Assembly: GCA_903819815.1 (NCBI GenBank)
Contig: CAIJFC010000254.1
Location: 1-25,938 of the forward strand
Source: an uncultured Bacteroidota bacterium
Lineage (GTDB): Bacteria > Bacteroidota > Bacteroidia > Flavobacteriales > Flavobacteriaceae
Reading direction: 5' to 3'
DNA: 25,938 nt
Under the pieces are notes generated by a model. It ran no database searches. It worked only from the letters and a program-made list of their open reading frames with translations, and had not been told where the DNA came from. Shown here piece by piece: positions 23,930 through 25,938 of the stretch (its first letter is position 1; every line of letters starts with the position of its first letter). The translations under genes and the position numbers were made by a program.

Positions 23930-24448
23930 ATGTTGATAAAAGCTGTAAACGGAAAATCTCCTTCAATTCCTGAGGATTGTTATGTTGCTGAAAACGCTAC
24001 GATTGTTGGCGATGTTTCTTTTGGTAATTCCTGTAGCGTATGGTTTAACGCTGTTATTCGTGGGGATGTCAATTTTATTAAAATTGGTAATAAAGTTAAT
24101 ATTCAAGATGGAGCAGTTGTTCATTGTACCTATGAAAAGCATCCCACAATAATTGGTAATAATGTTTCAATTGGGCACAACGCCATAGTTCACGGTTGTA
24201 CAATTCATGACAATGTGTTAATTGGAATGGGGGCCATTGTGATGGATAATTGTGTTATTGAAAGCAATTCTATTGTTGCTGCTGGTGCGGTTATTACTCA
24301 AAACACGGTAGTTCCATCAGGGACAATTTGGGCTGGAGTTCCGGCTAAAAAAGTCAAAGACATTGATCAATCGGACTTTGCTGGTGAAATCGAGAGAATC
24401 TCAAACAATTATATTATGTATTCCAGTTGGTTTAAAGAGGAGGATTAA
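23930..24448 (+). CDS. Gamma-class carbonic anhydrase-like protein
   Basis: This 172-aa left-handed beta-helix protein has hexapeptide repeats throughout (for example ATIVGDVSFGNSCSVWFNAVI and NSIVAAGAVITQNTVV). The trimer-interface zinc ligands of gamma carbonic anhydrases are in place: H65 in AVVHC, and H83 and H88 in SIGHNAIVHG. The active-site RGD segment (VIRGDVN) is present. Members often hydrate CO2 but some act on other substrates, so activity is likely, not certain. The start is ATG 23930; the upstream frame crosses the terminator and the porP end. No promoter was found between the terminator and the ATG. The stop overlaps the stop of murI. Confidence 0.92.
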   Translation: MLIKAVNGKSPSIPEDCYVAENATIVGDVSFGNSCSVWFNAVIRGDVNFIKIGNKVNIQDGAVVHCTYEKHPTIIGNNVSIGHNAIVHGCTIHDNVLIGMGAIVMDNCVIESNSIVAAGAVITQNTVVPSGTIWAGVPAKKVKDIDQSDFAGEIERISNNYIMYSSWFKEED

Positions 24449-25221
24449 AAAAATCTTTTTGAAACAGGATATTTATTATCCAGGATATCGTTAAGCACTT
24501 TCGGATCTACATTGGAATAAAAAACACATTTTCCTTTTTCCAAATCACTAATTCCTGTTTGGTTTTGCAAAACTGTTAGCGTTTGTTTAGCAACCGCTTC
24601 TCCTGAATCTATGATTTGTACGGATTTAGGTAAAATGGCTTTAATTTTCGGTATTAAATAGGGGTAATGACTACAACCCAATACCAAATAATCAATATTT
24701 TTTTCGATCATCGGAGTTAAATAGGAAACCAAAAGCTCTTCCATTTCCGGGGAGTCTATTTCGCCATTTTCAATTAATTCAACCAAACCATATCCTATTT
24801 GTTCAATTATATTGGTTTCCTGATACAGAGAAACCGTTTTGTTAAAAAGTTCGCTACTCAGCGTTCCTTTTGTTGCTAAAATGCCTATAGTTTGTGTTTT
24901 GGAATGGGTGGCAGCTGGTTTAATTGCGGGTTCTATTCCAATAAAAGGAACATCATAAGTAGCTCGGAGTTCTTTGATGGCATTAGTAGTAGCGGTGTTA
25001 CAAGCCACCACAATTATTTTGCAATTATTTTCTAATAGTAATTCGGTATTTTTTTTACTTAGCGCAATGATTTCCTCTTTAGATTTTTGACCGTAAGGTG
25101 CGTTTTTGCTATCGGCAAGGTAAATAGTATTTTCATTCGGCATTAATTGATGGATGGCTTTCCAAATGGAAGTACCTCCAATTCCTGAGTCAAACAAACC
25201 GATGGGATTAGTATTAATCAT
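24445..25221 (-). CDS. murI: Glutamate racemase
   Basis: MurI makes D-glutamate for peptidoglycan in the cytosol. The 258-aa protein has the N-terminal GLFDSGIGGTS (D11, S12) and both catalytic cysteines: C74 in VVACNTATTNA and C183 in LGCSHYPYL, with the usual H185. YLADSKNAPYG is the standard substrate loop. The ATG start is at 25221. Upstream is the OmpH/Skp gene, with a terminator between them. The stop shares TTAA with the convergent carbonic anhydrase stop. Confidence 0.96.
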   Translation of the reverse strand: MINTNPIGLFDSGIGGTSIWKAIHQLMPNENTIYLADSKNAPYGQKSKEEIIALSKKNTELLLENNCKIIVVACNTATTNAIKELRATYDVPFIGIEPAIKPAATHSKTQTIGILATKGTLSSELFNKTVSLYQETNIIEQIGYGLVELIENGEIDSPEMEELLVSYLTPMIEKNIDYLVLGCSHYPYLIPKIKAILPKSVQIIDSGEAVAKQTLTVLQNQTGISDLEKGKCVFYSNVDPKVLNDILDNKYPVSKRFF

Positions 25222-25226
25222 AGAAA

Positions 25227-25234
25227 CAAATGTA
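25227..25234 (-). promoter_or_regulatory. Possible -7 element for murI
   Basis: On the minus strand TACATTTG matches TAnnTTTG and lies 5 nt before the murI ATG. It overlaps the T-run of the OmpH terminator. If real, transcripts would start at or near the ATG (leaderless). No -33 TTTG was found at about 20 nt, so confidence is low. Confidence 0.25.
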
Positions 25235-25264
25235 AAAAAAAACTGCTCATATTAGGAGCAGTTT
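25232..25264 (-). terminator. Intrinsic terminator after ompH/skp
   Basis: On the minus strand CTGCTC (25261-25256) pairs with GAGCAG (25248-25243) over a 7-nt loop. It is flanked by A-T pairs and followed by a run of nine T (25242-25234). It lies 22 nt after the OmpH stop and directly before murI. Confidence 0.85.
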
Positions 25265-25286
25265 TAAATTATTTTATTTGTAAGTA

Positions 25287-25787
25287 TTAGAAACCTAGTT
25301 CTTTCTTAACATCAGCAGTTAAGTTAGGACCGTCAGCTAATAATAAACTTTCAGAATTCAAAACGTATTGGAAACCTTTGGCTTTACCCACTTTTTGAAT
25401 AGCCGCTATAATTTTTTCCTGAATAGGTTTCATCAATTCTTCTTTTTTGGTCTGTAGTTCTTCATCAGCCTTTTGGCCGTATTCTTGGATTCTCTTTTGC
25501 AGATCTTGAAGTTCTTTCTGACGCTCAATATTTAGTTTTTCAGGAACAGTTGTTACTTCGCCTTCATATTTTTTAATTTTTGCTTGGTATTCCTCACCCA
25601 TTGTTTTATAAACTGCTTGGTACTCAACTCCTAATTTTTCTAATTGTTTTTGTGCTTCAAGAATAGCAGGCATTTTAGACATTATTTCATTTACTTCTAC
25701 ATGAGCAGTTTTCGATTGTGCAAAAATTTGGTTAGCACCAAGGAAAAAAATGGTGGCTATTAGTAAACATTTTAATTGTTTCATCAT
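25287..25787 (-). CDS. OmpH/Skp-family periplasmic chaperone
   Basis: Skp/OmpH binds unfolded outer-membrane proteins in the periplasm. The 166-aa protein has a signal peptide (LKCLLIATIFFLGANQIFA/QS). It then has AHVEVNEIMSKMPAILEAQKQLEKL, long charged helices (about 35-125; coiled-coil tentacles) and a terminal KAKGFQYVLNSESLLLADGPNLT segment. These are typical of the family in Bacteroidota. Two adjacent ATGs (25787 and 25784) are possible starts. No -7 box is seen in the short gap upstream, so it is probably co-transcribed with the second OmpH gene to its right. The terminator at 25232-25264 follows. Confidence 0.9.
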   Translation of the reverse strand: MMKQLKCLLIATIFFLGANQIFAQSKTAHVEVNEIMSKMPAILEAQKQLEKLGVEYQAVYKTMGEEYQAKIKKYEGEVTTVPEKLNIERQKELQDLQKRIQEYGQKADEELQTKKEELMKPIQEKIIAAIQKVGKAKGFQYVLNSESLLLADGPNLTADVKKELGF

Positions 25788-25839
25788 TTTAAGTATTAAT
25801 TAATTATTTATTTATTTATTGGTTTTCTTTTAATAAATC

Positions 25840-25938
25840 TTATTTTGCCTTTTTGGCGGCTTCTCTTTCTTCAAGAATTTTTTTATTTCTTTCTTCCAAT
25901 TCTTTTTTTCTATCTTCGATTGCTTTTGCTCTAGCTTC
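25840..25938 (-). CDS. Second OmpH/Skp-like protein (3' end only)
   Basis: The final 99 bp, read on the minus strand, hold an open frame ending in TAA at 25842-25840. It encodes 32 residues, EARAKAIEDRKKELEERN and then KKILEEREAAKKAK. This is a charged coiled-coil tail like those of OmpH/Skp proteins. The rest lies right of the window. A tandem OmpH pair is common in Flavobacteriia (recollection). The call rests on position and composition only. Confidence 0.6.
   Translation of the reverse strand, partial: EARAKAIEDRKKELEERNKKILEEREAAKKAK

Overview
The window looks like chromosomal DNA of a gliding-type Flavobacterium or a close relative (Bacteroidota). It is AT-rich, carries SprA and a PorP/SprF-like protein of the type IX secretion system (T9SS), and has promoters of the Bacteroidota form TTTG-N20-TAnnTTTG. 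Shine-Dalgarno sequences are scarce, and the outer-membrane genes (two OmpH/Skp copies, SprA) are typical of the group. No tRNA, rRNA, phage, CRISPR array or transposase was seen, and most genes are core housekeeping genes.

Layout. 1-7234: sprA, the giant T9SS outer-membrane translocon; its true start lies left of the window. 7298-8823: gcvH, a VanZ-family membrane protein and deoC. 8938-11863: heme O synthase (ctaB/cyoE), two heme-copper oxidase subunit III proteins and a small subunit IV, closed by a strong terminator at 11878-11915. 11937-14082: an oxidase-assembly group with a Sco-like protein lacking the copper ligands, a genuine Sco protein, a DUF420 (CtaM-type) membrane protein and a small CAMC membrane protein. 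The N-terminus of the last one is encoded by five copies of a heptamer repeat. 14083-14561: a gene-free stretch made of dispersed-repeat remnants and one terminator. 14562-15956 (minus): a DUF4403 lipoprotein. 16131-18814: a TolC plus periplasmic adaptor efflux pair without an inner-membrane pump. 18831-19499: tsaB. 19500-21512 (minus): a DUF255/thioredoxin-domain protein. 21636-22532/22535 (minus): an Nfu-type Fe-S scaffold with a duplicated N-terminal domain. 22891-23889: PorP/SprF. 23930-24448: gamma-class carbonic anhydrase. 24445-25221 (minus): murI. 25284-25938 (minus): one whole OmpH/Skp gene and the tail of a second.

How the genes work together. The clearest functional block is 8.9-14.1 kb. 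It makes heme O (the heme A precursor), oxidase subunits III and IV, and the copper-delivery and assembly factors for a terminal oxidase; subunits I and II are not in the window. SprA and PorP/SprF belong to the same secretion and gliding machinery but lie 15 kb apart. OmpH/Skp and MurI serve the cell envelope.

Several likely start codons differ from the longest open frame. They are TTG at 8938 (ctaB), ATG at 11513 (subunit IV), ATG at 16131 (tolC), GTG at 18831 (tsaB), ATG at 22891 (porP) and ATG at 23930 (carbonic anhydrase). No wholly new defence or mobile system was found. The points most worth a second look are the ligand-less Sco paralogue, the heptamer-encoded N-terminus with its possible frame switching, and a paired hairpin repeat that sits at the 3' end of two transcription units in the same orientation relative to transcription.
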